Source of the DNA: CBDUQI01 sp965369325
GTDB taxonomy: Bacteria; Pseudomonadota; Gammaproteobacteria; Steroidobacterales; JBCBZW01
Direction of reading: 5' to 3'
Assembly (NCBI GenBank): GCA_965369325.1
Contig: CBDUQI010000260.1
Coordinates: forward strand, 1 to 6,910
Length of the DNA: 6,910 nt
The translations under genes were made by a program, and so were the position numbers. The notes under the pieces were generated by a model, which saw only the letters and a program-made list of their open reading frames with translations, had not been told where the DNA came from and ran no database searches. Shown here in pieces: positions 1 to 6,910 of the stretch. Position 1 is the stretch's first letter. Each line of letters begins with the position of its first letter.

Positions 1-2914
1 TAGCGGACTGGTTACCGTTGGGATTGGTCAGCTCCGGCGGTGAATTCGGTGGCGGTTCGACGTCGATCACAAACACGTCGTCAACAAAGTTGCCGCTGCC
101 GTCATCGGCAGTGACCGTGACAGTGATCGCCCCTTCGAAGGTTGGTCTGCCGCTGATTTGCCCATTGTTGGCCGCCAGCCCGCGACTGCCCGGTGCAAAG
201 TCCACCACGTACGTCATGGTGTCGTCTTCGGGGTCGGCGAAGGTGGTTCCGCCCTGGGTCGCGTCGTAGCTAAAATCGGTGCCGGCGACGGCGCTCTGAT
301 CCGGGTTCGGGTTAACTACCACCGGCGGCTGGTTCACCGGTGCAACCGGCGCGATAAAGATATTGAAGATATCGCTAACGGTGTGACCGTTGCCGTCGTC
401 CGCCGTAATCAGCACATTCACCGCGCCGGGAATGACGGCACTGCCGCTGATGATGCCGTTGTTGGCGGTAAAGCCATTCGAGCCAGGCACGAAATTCACC
501 GTGTAGGTTAGCGCGTCCCCGTCAGGATCGGTGAAGGTGGTACCGCTCTGGGTGGCATCGTAGGTGAATGACTCGTTCACCTGCGCAGTTTGGGCATTGT
601 TGGGGTTGGCCAGCACGGGGGCGCGGTTTTCCGGAATCGGGTCTTGCACCGTGATCTGGAAACTGTCCGACACGTTGGCGCCGTTGCCATCATCCGCCGT
701 GATCAGCACGGTAATGGTGCCGGCTGTCTGCGGGATGCCACTGACGATGCCGCCGTTTGCGCTCATGCCGTTGGCATCGGGTGCGAAGCTTACCGCGAAA
801 GCCAGGGTGTCGCCGTCCGGATCGATAAATGTATTGCCGCCCTGGGTGGCGTCGTAGACAAAGGCCTCACCCGTTAGCGCGTTCTGGTCCGCATTGGGAC
901 TGGCGACCAGCGGGGCCTGGTTGGCCGGCGGCGGCGCCTCGATGTCGATAACAAAGGTATCGCTTGCGTTGCCGCCGCGACCGTCATCGGCCAGCAGGGT
1001 CACGGTGATGGTACCCGCGCTGATGGGCAGACCGGAGATCACACCACTGCTCGCGCTAAGGCCGTTCGCGTTGGGCGCGAAAGACACCGAGTATGTGAGC
1101 GGGTCACCGTCGGCATCGCTGAAGGTTAGCCCGTTCTGGGTGGCATCGTGTGAGAACGGTTCGCCGACTGCGCCCGTCTGGGGCACGTTTGGCAGGTTCA
1201 GCACTGGGGCTTCGTTGACGACCGGTGCGGCGCTAATGATCAGATCGAAGGTGTCGGAGGCGCTCTCGCCGTTGCCATCGCTGGCGGTCACGGTCACGCT
1301 GTAGTCGCCTTCCGCACTGGGCGTGCCGCGGATCAGGCCGTCGCTGACCGTCAGGCCGGAAAAGTCCGGGCTGATGGACACACTGTAGTCCAGGGTGTCC
1401 CCGTCCGGATCTTCAAATGTGGTGCCATCCTGGGTGGTGTCGTACTCGAATGCCTGGCCGACGATGGCGACCTGACTGGCGTTGGGGTTGCGCAGTTCGG
1501 GCGCCTGGTTGGCGAGCGGTTCGGGCGCGATCTCGATGGCGAACACGTCAGAGGTGACGTTGCCGTTGCCGTCGTTGGCAGTCACCGTCACGGTGATGCT
1601 GCCGGGCTCATTGGGGAATCCGCCAATCACGCCAAGAAAGCCAATCAGGCCGCGACCGTTGGGGCTGAAGCTGACCGAGTAGGTCATGGCATCGCCTTCA
1701 GGGTCGACAAATGTCGCGCCGCGCTGGGTCGCATCGTAAATGAATAGTTCGTTCACGGTGCCGTTCTGGTCAGCATTGGCGCTGGCCAGTTCAGGCGGCA
1801 GGTTGGTTTGTGCCGCCGGTGCAATCAGGATGGAGAAGTTATCCACTTCGCTGGCACCGAGCGGATCGCTTGCGAGCACCTGCACAGCCACCGTGCCCAC
1901 GTACTGTGGGGTACCCGTAATGCGAGAGCCATCCACGCTGAGCCCGCTGTCATCAGGCTGCAGGGTGATCTCATAACTCAGGGTGTCTCCGTCGGGATCC
2001 ACAAACGTCGCGCCCGCCTGGGCGACGTCGTAGTCGAATGCCGCGCCGACGTTAGTCTGTACGTCACCGTTGGGGCTGACCAGTGCGGGCGGGCGGTTAA
2101 ACGGCACCAATTCCACAATGTCGATATCAAAGCGGTTGGTGGCACTCGCGCCAAAGGCGTCAGTGGCGGTAATGGTTACGGTGACCACACCGGCTTCCAG
2201 CCCGGCGCCTGTGATGATGCCACCGCGTGCGCTCAAACCCGAGTCAAGCGGATCAAAGCTGGCAGTGTAGATCAGCGCATCATCTTCTGGATCAGTGAAG
2301 GTGCTGCCGTTCTGAGTGGCGTCGTAGTCAAACGGGACGCCGACCGCGAGCTGGATATTCGGGTTGGGGTTGGATAACACCGGCGCCTGGTTGGGCGGGC
2401 CAACGCTAATTTTGAATGAGTCGCTGGCACGTGCGCCTTCGTCGTCCTCGGCGACGATAGTCACGTCCACATCGCCTTCACTTTGCGGCGTGCCCACAAT
2501 CACACCCTGGTCGGTCGCACTGAGTCCACGCGTGGTGGACCCGAAGGTGACCATGTAACGTAAGCGGTCGTTGTCCGGGTCCATGAAAGCCTCTTCGTTC
2601 TGAGTGGCATCATGGGTAAATTCGCTGCCGACGCGTGCAGCCTGATCTGGGTTCTCTTTGGACAGAACGGGCGGCTCATTGACGGCGACCGGGGGATCGT
2701 CCGCATCCGCAGCGGGTTCCGTCTCGGTGGCGTCGGGCGCGGCCTCAATCGGATCATCATCCAGGAAGCAACCGCTCAACGACGCGCATAGCATCGCGAT
2801 GGCAACCGCACGGCAGAACCGGCTGGAGGTGTTAATTAGTGTTGTTGGCGCTGGATCGGCGGTTTCGCCTGCAATCTCGCGCGTCCGCAGCTGCGGAAGG
2901 TATCCTTGCGTCAT
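1..2914 (-). CDS. Large surface lipoprotein with tandem Ig/cadherin-like (He_PIG/CADG-type) repeats, C-terminus off the window
   Basis: Translating the minus strand from the ATG at 2914 gives 971 codons with no stop up to the left edge, so the gene is partial at its 3' end. Residues 1-48 form a lipoprotein signal peptide with lipobox L46-S-G-C49. Residues 50-78 are an acidic, Pro/Ala-rich tether, and from residue 79 there are nine full tandem domains and the start of a tenth. Each domain opens with N-x-(A/P)-P, has a (Y/H)DATQ-like motif about 25 residues in, an acidic D-P-(D/E)-x-D motif, a G-x-I-x-G-x-P turn, and ends with V-T-V-x-A-x-D-G-x-G and F-x-I-x-I strands. This pattern is typical of putative Ig (He_PIG) and dystroglycan-type cadherin-like modules, which build extended extracellular stalks. 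Phe at +2 after the Cys, rather than Asp, favours outer-membrane sorting if the enterobacterial rule applies. The role is inferred as adhesion or surface display; the C-terminal part that might hold an effector domain is not visible. The start has no strong Shine-Dalgarno sequence. Confidence 0.9.
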   Translation of the reverse strand, partial: MTQGYLPQLRTREIAGETADPAPTTLINTSSRFCRAVAIAMLCASLSGCFLDDDPIEAAPDATETEPAADADDPPVAVNEPPVLSKENPDQAARVGSEFTHDATQNEEAFMDPDNDRLRYMVTFGSTTRGLSATDQGVIVGTPQSEGDVDVTIVAEDDEGARASDSFKISVGPPNQAPVLSNPNPNIQLAVGVPFDYDATQNGSTFTDPEDDALIYTASFDPLDSGLSARGGIITGAGLEAGVVTVTITATDAFGASATNRFDIDIVELVPFNRPPALVSPNGDVQTNVGAAFDYDVAQAGATFVDPDGDTLSYEITLQPDDSGLSVDGSRITGTPQYVGTVAVQVLASDPLGASEVDNFSILIAPAAQTNLPPELASANADQNGTVNELFIYDATQRGATFVDPEGDAMTYSVSFSPNGRGLIGFLGVIGGFPNEPGSITVTVTANDGNGNVTSDVFAIEIAPEPLANQAPELRNPNASQVAIVGQAFEYDTTQDGTTFEDPDGDTLDYSVSISPDFSGLTVSDGLIRGTPSAEGDYSVTVTASDGNGESASDTFDLIISAAPVVNEAPVLNLPNVPQTGAVGEPFSHDATQNGLTFSDADGDPLTYSVSFAPNANGLSASSGVISGLPISAGTITVTLLADDGRGGNASDTFVIDIEAPPPANQAPLVASPNADQNALTGEAFVYDATQGGNTFIDPDGDTLAFAVSFAPDANGMSANGGIVSGIPQTAGTITVLITADDGNGANVSDSFQITVQDPIPENRAPVLANPNNAQTAQVNESFTYDATQSGTTFTDPDGDALTYTVNFVPGSNGFTANNGIISGSAVIPGAVNVLITADDGNGHTVSDIFNIFIAPVAPVNQPPVVVNPNPDQSAVAGTDFSYDATQGGTTFADPEDDTMTYVVDFAPGSRGLAANNGQISGRPTFEGAITVTVTADDGSGNFVDDVFVIDVEPPPNSPPELTNPNGNQSA
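2..2680 (-). repeat. Tandem 294-bp coding repeats, nine complete plus one partial
   Basis: Repeat boundaries at the N-x-(A/P)-P motif fall at residues 79, 175, 273, 371, 469, 567, 665, 763, 861 and 957. On the + strand the repeats occupy 2393-2680, 2099-2392, 1805-2098, 1511-1804, 1217-1510, 923-1216, 629-922, 335-628 and 47-334, with a partial one at 2-46. Spacings are 96, then seven times 98, then 96 residues. The acidic motif appears as DPDND, DPEDD, DPDGD, DPEGD, DPDGD, DADGD, DPDGD, DPDGD and DPEDD in repeats 1-9, consistent with a calcium site in cadherin-like folds, though this is inference. Repeats 6-8 look most alike. Repeat 3 has DVAQ and repeat 5 DTTQ in place of DATQ, and repeat 4 has an atypical GFLGVIGGFP segment in place of the usual turn. 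Silent sites differ widely between copies, so the array is old rather than freshly duplicated. Confidence 0.88.
2771..2914 (-). other. Lipoprotein signal peptide with unusually long N-region
   Basis: These bases encode residues 1-48, preceding the lipid-modified Cys49. The hydrophobic core is roughly residues 33-47 (FCRAVAIAMLCASLS), preceded by Arg32 and with Arg35 near its start, and followed by the lipobox LSGC. About 31 hydrophilic residues precede the core, which is long for a type II signal peptide. No ATG, GTG or TTG lies in frame between codon 1 and the core; Met41 is inside the core and too late. Either the N-region is genuinely long or a rare start such as ATT at codon 27 is used. 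Confidence 0.75.
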
Positions 2915-3180
2915 CGGAACTTGAACCAATTCTTTTGATAAAATTATGGGCAACACGGTCGGAATCTTGACGGTGCTTGTGCATCGTCCGGCAATGTACA
3001 ACTCACACGCTTGTCTAGGTACCTGTCTTAAAACAGAGACATGAAGCAGAGCATAAACTGCCCGCCTCAAATGTGAATTGGATCACGCCGCCCCCCCTGG
3101 GCCGGTTGCTTCTTCTAATTACTATGACAAGGTTAACTTATTCGCTAACCCGCAAGGCCTAACTTAACATAAAAATCGCG
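2915..3180. other. Intergenic region upstream of the lipoprotein gene
   Basis: This 266-base gap lies between the FAD oxidoreductase stop and the lipoprotein start. It is more AT-rich at both ends than the flanking genes. It holds a CRP-like palindrome at 3072-3087, a run of seven C at 3091-3097, and short GTTAA-type inverted repeats at 3131-3150 (GGTTA/TAACC, 10-base loop). I find no convincing intrinsic terminator for the FAD gene and no ORF worth calling on either strand. It must contain the promoter of the lipoprotein gene unless that gene is read through from upstream. Confidence 0.7.
3072..3087 (-). promoter_or_regulatory. CRP/FNR-family-like operator
   Basis: The + strand reads TGTGAATTGGATCACG, which matches the CRP consensus TGTGA-N6-TCACA at nine of ten conserved positions with the correct 6-base spacer. 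Its centre is about 165 bases upstream of the lipoprotein ATG. On the minus strand, possible -10 elements lie downstream: TATGCT (3055-3050) and TTTAAG (3032-3027). The second would put the site near -60, close to the -61.5 of class I CRP promoters. Neither has a good -35 box, as is common for activator-dependent promoters. The match is read directly; CRP control is inference. Confidence 0.42.
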
Positions 3181-4701
3181 TCAGGAAGGGAGTTTGCGGA
3201 TCCCGACGGCGCTCAAGCGAGGGTCAAGACATGCTGCCGTGTCGCGCTTTGGCACGCCGCCGTCGCAGTCTTGCGTCGTAAGGCTGGCCAAAAGTGACAG
3301 AAGGCGGCTGAGATCATCGCCGGTCGCGACCCGCCGCAAGGCAATGTCAAAGTCATCGCGGGCACTTTCCAACACGCCCAACGCGGCAATGTCGTCCACG
3401 TTTTCGGGGCTGGCGACAGGCCGTGGCGGTTGTGGATGCTGGTGGTGCTGATCGGGCAGGTCGCACTGATCCAGTACGGTGCAGGCCACCGATCGCGCAG
3501 TGGTGTATTTGACCCCGCTGACAGCGTACAAACCGGTCGGCCCACCGTTCGCGGCGAAGTCGGTGATGCTTGGCCGGCCGAGCAAACGGACGTGATCCGC
3601 AGAACCCGGTTCGGCGGGTAGCAGACCGGTAAACACTCGTAGCGCTTTGTCCGGGTGCAACGCGAGTGAGGGGCAGGCGCTGTTCAGCGCGTGCACAAAC
3701 TGTTGCAGTTGGTGATCGCAGACCTGTGGTGGGCTCTGCGGCCCCTGCGTCCAAGGGGCATGACCGGTGCCTGCCAACAGGCGCCCGGCGCATGGCAGTA
3801 AAAAGTAAGTTTGCGCCACACCGTCCGGGCAGTGCGCGGCGGGCGGCGTTAACGCCAGCGCAGCTTGGCTATCAGGCGCTGGCACATCAAACAATACGTT
3901 CCAGGCGATCGACCATTCGCTGCCCGCCAGTTGATCAACGAACGATCCACCCCACTGTGCTAGCAGGTTGGCGGTGGCCGGTCCGGTGGCCAGAATCACC
4001 CGAGGCGCTTGCAGTCGTAAGGGCCGGTTGTGCCAGCGATCATGGGCGAACACGCCATTCACCTGGCCGCCGGATTCGGTTAGCGTTTGCACGTCGATGT
4101 AGTTCAGTGCTTGACTGCCCCCGGTGCTTGCCATGCGCAGGGTATCAATCAGCAGGCGCTGTGGTTCGCTTACCCAGGCGTCGTGCCAGCAGGCCGCGCC
4201 TGTATGTGGCGCAAGCGCCAATGTGGGCAACCGCGCGTTCAATGCCCGTCGGGAAAGTATCTGCGAGCCCGGCAGCTGGGCCGGCGGTGGTACATCTCGG
4301 TTACGTCGCCAGGAAAGTACATCGTTGATGGTGAGTGCCGCGCGCATGACGCTGGGCCGACGTAAGCCTTCGCCCGATAGTGGCATGATGCATTCCAGCG
4401 GTCTGGCATAGGCGGCAAAGTGGCGCAGGAAATACTGCCGTTCATTCACCGAATCGAAAAAACGCGGCAAGTCCATTTTTTGTAGGTATCTTAATCCGCC
4501 GTGCAGGATGCGCAGCCAGTTGGCGCTGGTGCCGGCACCGTAGTCTTCGCGCTCCAGTAGCAGGCTGCGCCAGCCGCGCCGGGTGGCCTCCATCGCCAGT
4601 TGCGCGCCATAGATACCGCCGCCGACGATGATCAGGTCAAAACGGGAATCGCTCGCCCGGTGAGGCTCGCGCGCGACCGGGCTCAGTTTGCCCACACTCA
4701 T
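3181..4701 (-). CDS. GlpD-like FAD-dependent oxidoreductase (DAO family)
   Basis: A 506-residue flavoprotein related to glycerol-3-phosphate dehydrogenase (GlpD, about 500 residues) and other DAO-fold enzymes. Near the N-terminus DLIIVGGGIYG (G27-G28-G29-x-x-G32) forms the dinucleotide-binding loop, and Glu50 in LLLERED would bind the FAD ribose. GTS followed by ILHGGLRYL (about 65-73) matches the GlpD flavin-contact segment. LATGPAT (237-243) is the second conserved strand, and SGVKYTTAR (about 395-403) corresponds to the GGK-x-TT-x-R flavin loop of GlpD. The C-terminal tail after about residue 410 is short, His/Pro-rich at first, and does not obviously match the GlpD cap domain. There is no signal peptide; GlpD-type enzymes are usually membrane-peripheral and pass electrons to quinone. 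I chose ATG 4701; a TTG at 4713 would add four residues, and neither has a clear Shine-Dalgarno sequence. It starts 40 bases after the SDR stop, suggesting co-transcription. The substrate is unknown, and I would not call it glpD. Confidence 0.85.
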   Translation of the reverse strand: MSVGKLSPVAREPHRASDSRFDLIIVGGGIYGAQLAMEATRRGWRSLLLEREDYGAGTSANWLRILHGGLRYLQKMDLPRFFDSVNERQYFLRHFAAYARPLECIMPLSGEGLRRPSVMRAALTINDVLSWRRNRDVPPPAQLPGSQILSRRALNARLPTLALAPHTGAACWHDAWVSEPQRLLIDTLRMASTGGSQALNYIDVQTLTESGGQVNGVFAHDRWHNRPLRLQAPRVILATGPATANLLAQWGGSFVDQLAGSEWSIAWNVLFDVPAPDSQAALALTPPAAHCPDGVAQTYFLLPCAGRLLAGTGHAPWTQGPQSPPQVCDHQLQQFVHALNSACPSLALHPDKALRVFTGLLPAEPGSADHVRLLGRPSITDFAANGGPTGLYAVSGVKYTTARSVACTVLDQCDLPDQHHQHPQPPRPVASPENVDDIAALGVLESARDDFDIALRRVATGDDLSRLLSLLASLTTQDCDGGVPKRDTAACLDPRLSAVGIRKLPS

Positions 4702-4741
4702 GCGTAGGGCCAAGGTGCGCGAGGGCAGCGCGAGTGAGCGC

Positions 4742-5740
4742 TCATGCCGCGGCAGGCGTGCTCAGCAGTCCGGCCTCCCGATAGCTGCTGGCGGTGCGCG
4801 AGAGCCCTTCGTGCAGATCGACTTTGGCCTGGTATCCCAGCAGTTTTTGCGCTTTTTCGGTGCTGAATGCACGATCCAGTTTAAAAAACTCCACCCGGCG
4901 CGGGTACAACGGCGGCGCTACCTTAACTGCTTGGCACAGCGTTTCGCAGATGTGTGAGGCCGCCAATACGGGCCACAGCGGGATACGCAGTCGTGGCACC
5001 GGCCGCCCGAGTATGCCGGCGATTTTCGCGACCAGTTCGTTCAGCGTGGTGTAGCGCTCGCCGGCGATAGTGAACACTTCGCCCAACGCGTTGGGGTGCT
5101 CGCCAGCCAGCACAAAGCCGTCAATCAGATCGTCGATATAAGTCAGGTGATACAGCGTCTCGCCATTGCCGATCATCATGAACTTGCCACTGTCGAGCAT
5201 GCGGAACAGTTTCAGGAACCGCGTATCGCCGGGGCCGTAGATGCCCACCGGTCGCACCACGGCGCCGGGCAGCCCTTGCGCAAAGTGCTCCAGCGCCAGC
5301 AGTTCACCGTCCAGCTTGGATTGTTGATAGTGATCGCCCGGCGCAAAACGGTAATCCTCACGTGCCGGTGGCTGCTCGATCTCCCCTTGCACGCCCACCG
5401 TCGAACAGTGCACAAACCGGCCCACTTGATGCGTGCGCGCGGCCTTGAGCAGATGCCCGGTCGCCTCGACGTTGATGCGATGAAACTCGCCGCGATCGGC
5501 GTGCTCGGTGCGATAAGCCGCCGCGATATGGTAGACGTGGTCAAAGTTGCTGAAGTTAGCGTTGACGTCGGCCGCATCACCCAGATCGACCACTGGGCAG
5601 CTAATCCCCAGCGCCTCGAGCGGCTGGGTGTTGCTGCTGGCACGTACAAACGCCGTGACCGCCACGCCCTCGCTCGCCAGCCGGCGGCACATTGCCTGAC
5701 CGGTAAAGCCGGTTCCGCCCGTGACCAGTGCAGTTCTCAT
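4742..5740 (-). CDS. Extended SDR NAD(P)-dependent epimerase/dehydratase/reductase
   Basis: A 332-residue cytoplasmic Rossmann-fold enzyme of the extended short-chain dehydrogenase/reductase family. TGGTGFTG (7-14) is the T-G-x-x-G-x-x-G cofactor loop at the very N-terminus. Residues 113-114 (Ser-Thr in CSTVGVQG), Tyr138 and Lys142 (YQQSK) form the catalytic Ser/Thr-Tyr-Lys set, and RPVGIYGPGD (163-172) is the conserved substrate-side loop. The strand-2 end reads AFVRASS, with Arg33 rather than Asp. This resembles dihydroflavonol-reductase/HpnA-type members and hints at NADPH (inference). The start at ATG 5740 is supported by a GGGA seven bases upstream (5748-5751) and by the Rossmann motif beginning at residue 2. 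The frame stays open to a GTG at 5824, but that would add 28 residues with no family support. It is followed closely by the FAD oxidoreductase, suggesting a two-step redox pathway. The substrate could be a sugar nucleotide, sterol-like ketone or lipid ketone; the sequence does not decide. Confidence 0.88.
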   Translation of the reverse strand: MRTALVTGGTGFTGQAMCRRLASEGVAVTAFVRASSNTQPLEALGISCPVVDLGDAADVNANFSNFDHVYHIAAAYRTEHADRGEFHRINVEATGHLLKAARTHQVGRFVHCSTVGVQGEIEQPPAREDYRFAPGDHYQQSKLDGELLALEHFAQGLPGAVVRPVGIYGPGDTRFLKLFRMLDSGKFMMIGNGETLYHLTYIDDLIDGFVLAGEHPNALGEVFTIAGERYTTLNELVAKIAGILGRPVPRLRIPLWPVLAASHICETLCQAVKVAPPLYPRRVEFFKLDRAFSTEKAQKLLGYQAKVDLHEGLSRTASSYREAGLLSTPAAA

Positions 5741-5827
5741 GTAGGCATCCCAAGTAACAACACACCGTTGGGTATTGTGCGCGAAGTGCCCGGCCGGTGC
5801 AGCTACCGGGTCACTGTCCGGCACAAA

Positions 5828-6910
5828 TCAGGTGCTGAGTTTGCGGTACTGCGTGCGATGTGGCTTGTCTGCCTCATCGCCCAGGCGCGCCCGCCGGTCG
5901 GCCTGGTACTCGGTGTAGTTGCCTTCAAAAAAGCTCACCTGGCTGTCGCCCTCAAACGCCAAGATGTGCGTGGCAATGCGATCCAGGAACCAGCGATCAT
6001 GCGAGATAACCACAGCGCAGCCTGGGAAGGTTAGCAACGCTTCTTCCAGCGCCCGCAGCGTTTCCACATCCAAGTCGTTGGTGGGCTCATCCAGCAGCAG
6101 TACGTTGCCACCTGCGCGCAGCAGGCGCGCCAGATGCAGCCGGTTGCGCTCACCGCCCGACAGGTCGCCCACGCGCTGCTGTTGCTGCCCGCCCTTAAAG
6201 TTGAAGCGGCCAACGTAGGCGCGCGAGGGAGTTTCGTAATTGCCGACTTTGATTAGATCCTGGCCATCGGAGATGGCTTCCCACACGGTTTTCTCATCCG
6301 GCAGGCTGTCGCGTGACTGGTCCACATAGGCCAGTTGGACGGATTCACCGATGCGGATCTCGCCGCTGTCCGGCTGCTCCTGGCCCACCAGCATACGGAA
6401 CAGCGTGGTCTTACCCGCGCCGTTCGGGCCGATGATGCCGACAATAGCGCCAGGCGGAATGGAAAAGTTCAGGTCCTCGACCAACATGTGATCGCCAAAG
6501 CCCTTGCTGACATTGGCCACTTCTATCACCTGATCGCCCAGCCGGGGGCCGGGCGGGATGTAGATTTCCTGGGTCTCGTTGCGGGCCTGGAACTGCTGCG
6601 AGCTCAGCTCATCAAAGCGTTTGAGGCGGGCTTTGCTCTTGGCCTGGCGAGCCTTTGGGTTTGCGCGCACCCACTCCAGCTCTTTTCCCATCGCTTTGCG
6701 GCGTGCTTCCTGCTGTTTTTCTTCACCGGCAAGGCGCTGCTCTTTTTGCTCCAGCCAGGAGGAGTAATTGCCCTCCCAGGGAATGCCGTAGCCGCGATCC
6801 AGTTCCAGAATCCAGCCGGCCACGTTATCCAGAAAATAACGGTCATGGGTAACAGCTACCACGGTCCCAGCGTATCGCTCCAAAAAGCGCTCCAGCCAGG
6901 CTACCGAGAT
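5828..6910 (-). CDS. ettA: Energy-dependent translational throttle protein EttA (ABC-F ATPase), N-terminus off the window
   Basis: The last 360 residues of a protein that is 555 residues in E. coli; the frame is open to the right edge. EttA binds the ribosomal E site and gates the first elongation steps according to ATP/ADP ratio. Visible in order (fragment numbering from base 6910) are the H-switch VTHDRYF closing the first ATPase domain (about 20-26) and the charged helical linker or P-site tRNA interaction motif (about 50-115). The second ATPase domain then shows Walker A GPNGAGKTT (161-169), signature LSGGE (250-254), Walker B LLLDEPT (271-277) and H-switch SHDRWF (303-308). IPPGPRLGD before the second domain and the GNYTEY segment near the C-terminus match EttA rather than Uup or YheS. 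All catalytic motifs of domain 2 are intact. The 87 bases to the SDR start hold only a weak 5-bp hairpin (5794-5809) without a T-tract, so read-through into the SDR gene is possible. Confidence 0.96.
   Translation of the reverse strand: MSVAWLERFLERYAGTVVAVTHDRYFLDNVAGWILELDRGYGIPWEGNYSSWLEQKEQRLAGEEKQQEARRKAMGKELEWVRANPKARQAKSKARLKRFDELSSQQFQARNETQEIYIPPGPRLGDQVIEVANVSKGFGDHMLVEDLNFSIPPGAIVGIIGPNGAGKTTLFRMLVGQEQPDSGEIRIGESVQLAYVDQSRDSLPDEKTVWEAISDGQDLIKVGNYETPSRAYVGRFNFKGGQQQQRVGDLSGGERNRLHLARLLRAGGNVLLLDEPTNDLDVETLRALEEALLTFPGCAVVISHDRWFLDRIATHILAFEGDSQVSFFEGNYTEYQADRRARLGDEADKPHRTQYRKLST

Noticed and set aside
18..2558. A series of + strand ORFs of about 60-190 codons across the left 2.5 kb.
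   Set aside because: They recur with the 294-base period because they are antisense shadows of the minus-strand repeat gene, whose translation is open for 971 codons with coherent domain motifs.
2500..2760. An 86-codon minus-strand ORF overlapping the start of the lipoprotein gene in another frame.
   Set aside because: Its Arg/Pro/Met-rich translation has no domain features and it overlaps the supported lipoprotein reading frame.
3023..3036. CTGT-N6-ACAG inverted repeat resembling a LexA box.
   Set aside because: The LexA consensus needs an 8-base spacer; here it is 6, and no SOS gene is nearby.
3131..3150. GGTTA/TAACC inverted repeat downstream of the FAD gene, considered as a terminator.
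   Set aside because: The stem is a weak 5 bp with a 10-base loop and no following T-run; such AT-rich repeats are expected by chance.
3666..4328. A 220-codon + strand ORF inside the FAD oxidoreductase gene.
   Set aside because: It is Arg/Ala/Pro-rich, typical of antisense frames in GC-rich DNA, and lies entirely within a well-supported gene.
5794..5809. CCGGT/ACCGG inverted repeat between ettA and the SDR gene, considered as a terminator.
   Set aside because: The stem is only 5 bp and no T-tract follows in the minus-strand direction.
5741..5824. Upstream GTG start at 5824 adding 28 residues to the SDR protein.
   Set aside because: The Rossmann motif starts right after the ATG at 5740, which has a GGGA at good spacing; the extension has no family-like content.
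5096..6034. A 312-codon + strand ORF.
   Set aside because: It spans parts of the SDR and ettA genes and their spacer in antisense; its translation shows no recognisable domain, while the minus-strand frames carry full catalytic motifs.

Overview
The window reads as GC-rich chromosomal DNA from a Gram-negative bacterium, most likely a gammaproteobacterium or close relative. The evidence is an EttA whose visible part closely resembles the E. coli protein as I remember it, an outer-membrane-type lipoprotein, and a CRP-like operator. I cannot name a genus. There are no RNA genes, insertion sequences, CRISPR arrays or signs of phage.

All four genes lie on the minus strand, so transcription runs from the right edge to the left. 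From right to left they are: the C-terminal two thirds of the ribosome-associated ABC-F ATPase EttA (6910-5828, N-terminus off the window); an extended SDR NAD(P)-dependent reductase/epimerase (5740-4742); a GlpD-like FAD-dependent oxidoreductase (4701-3181); a 266-base intergenic stretch with a CRP-like site; and a large repetitive surface lipoprotein (2914 to beyond the left edge). The SDR and FAD genes are about 40 bases apart and probably form an operon. ettA ends 87 bases upstream of the SDR start and may or may not belong to the same transcript.

The most striking part is the left 2.9 kb. Because the gene runs off the window it is easy to miss, but translation of the minus strand from ATG 2914 gives 971 uninterrupted codons. 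They encode a lipoprotein signal peptide with the lipobox LSGC, a short acidic tether, and nine complete plus one partial Ig/cadherin-like (He_PIG/CADG-type) domains. Seven consecutive repeats are exactly 98 residues (294 bases) long and the first and last complete ones are 96. The mature protein is acidic, has only two lysines, and has no cysteine apart from the lipidated one. It looks like an extended cell-surface stalk or adhesin, possibly calcium-stabilised.

The two redox enzymes suggest lipid, polyol or glycan modification, but their substrates cannot be read from the sequence. Apart from the regular repeat lipoprotein and the uncharacterised SDR/FAD pair, the region is ordinary; I see no clear evidence of an unknown system.
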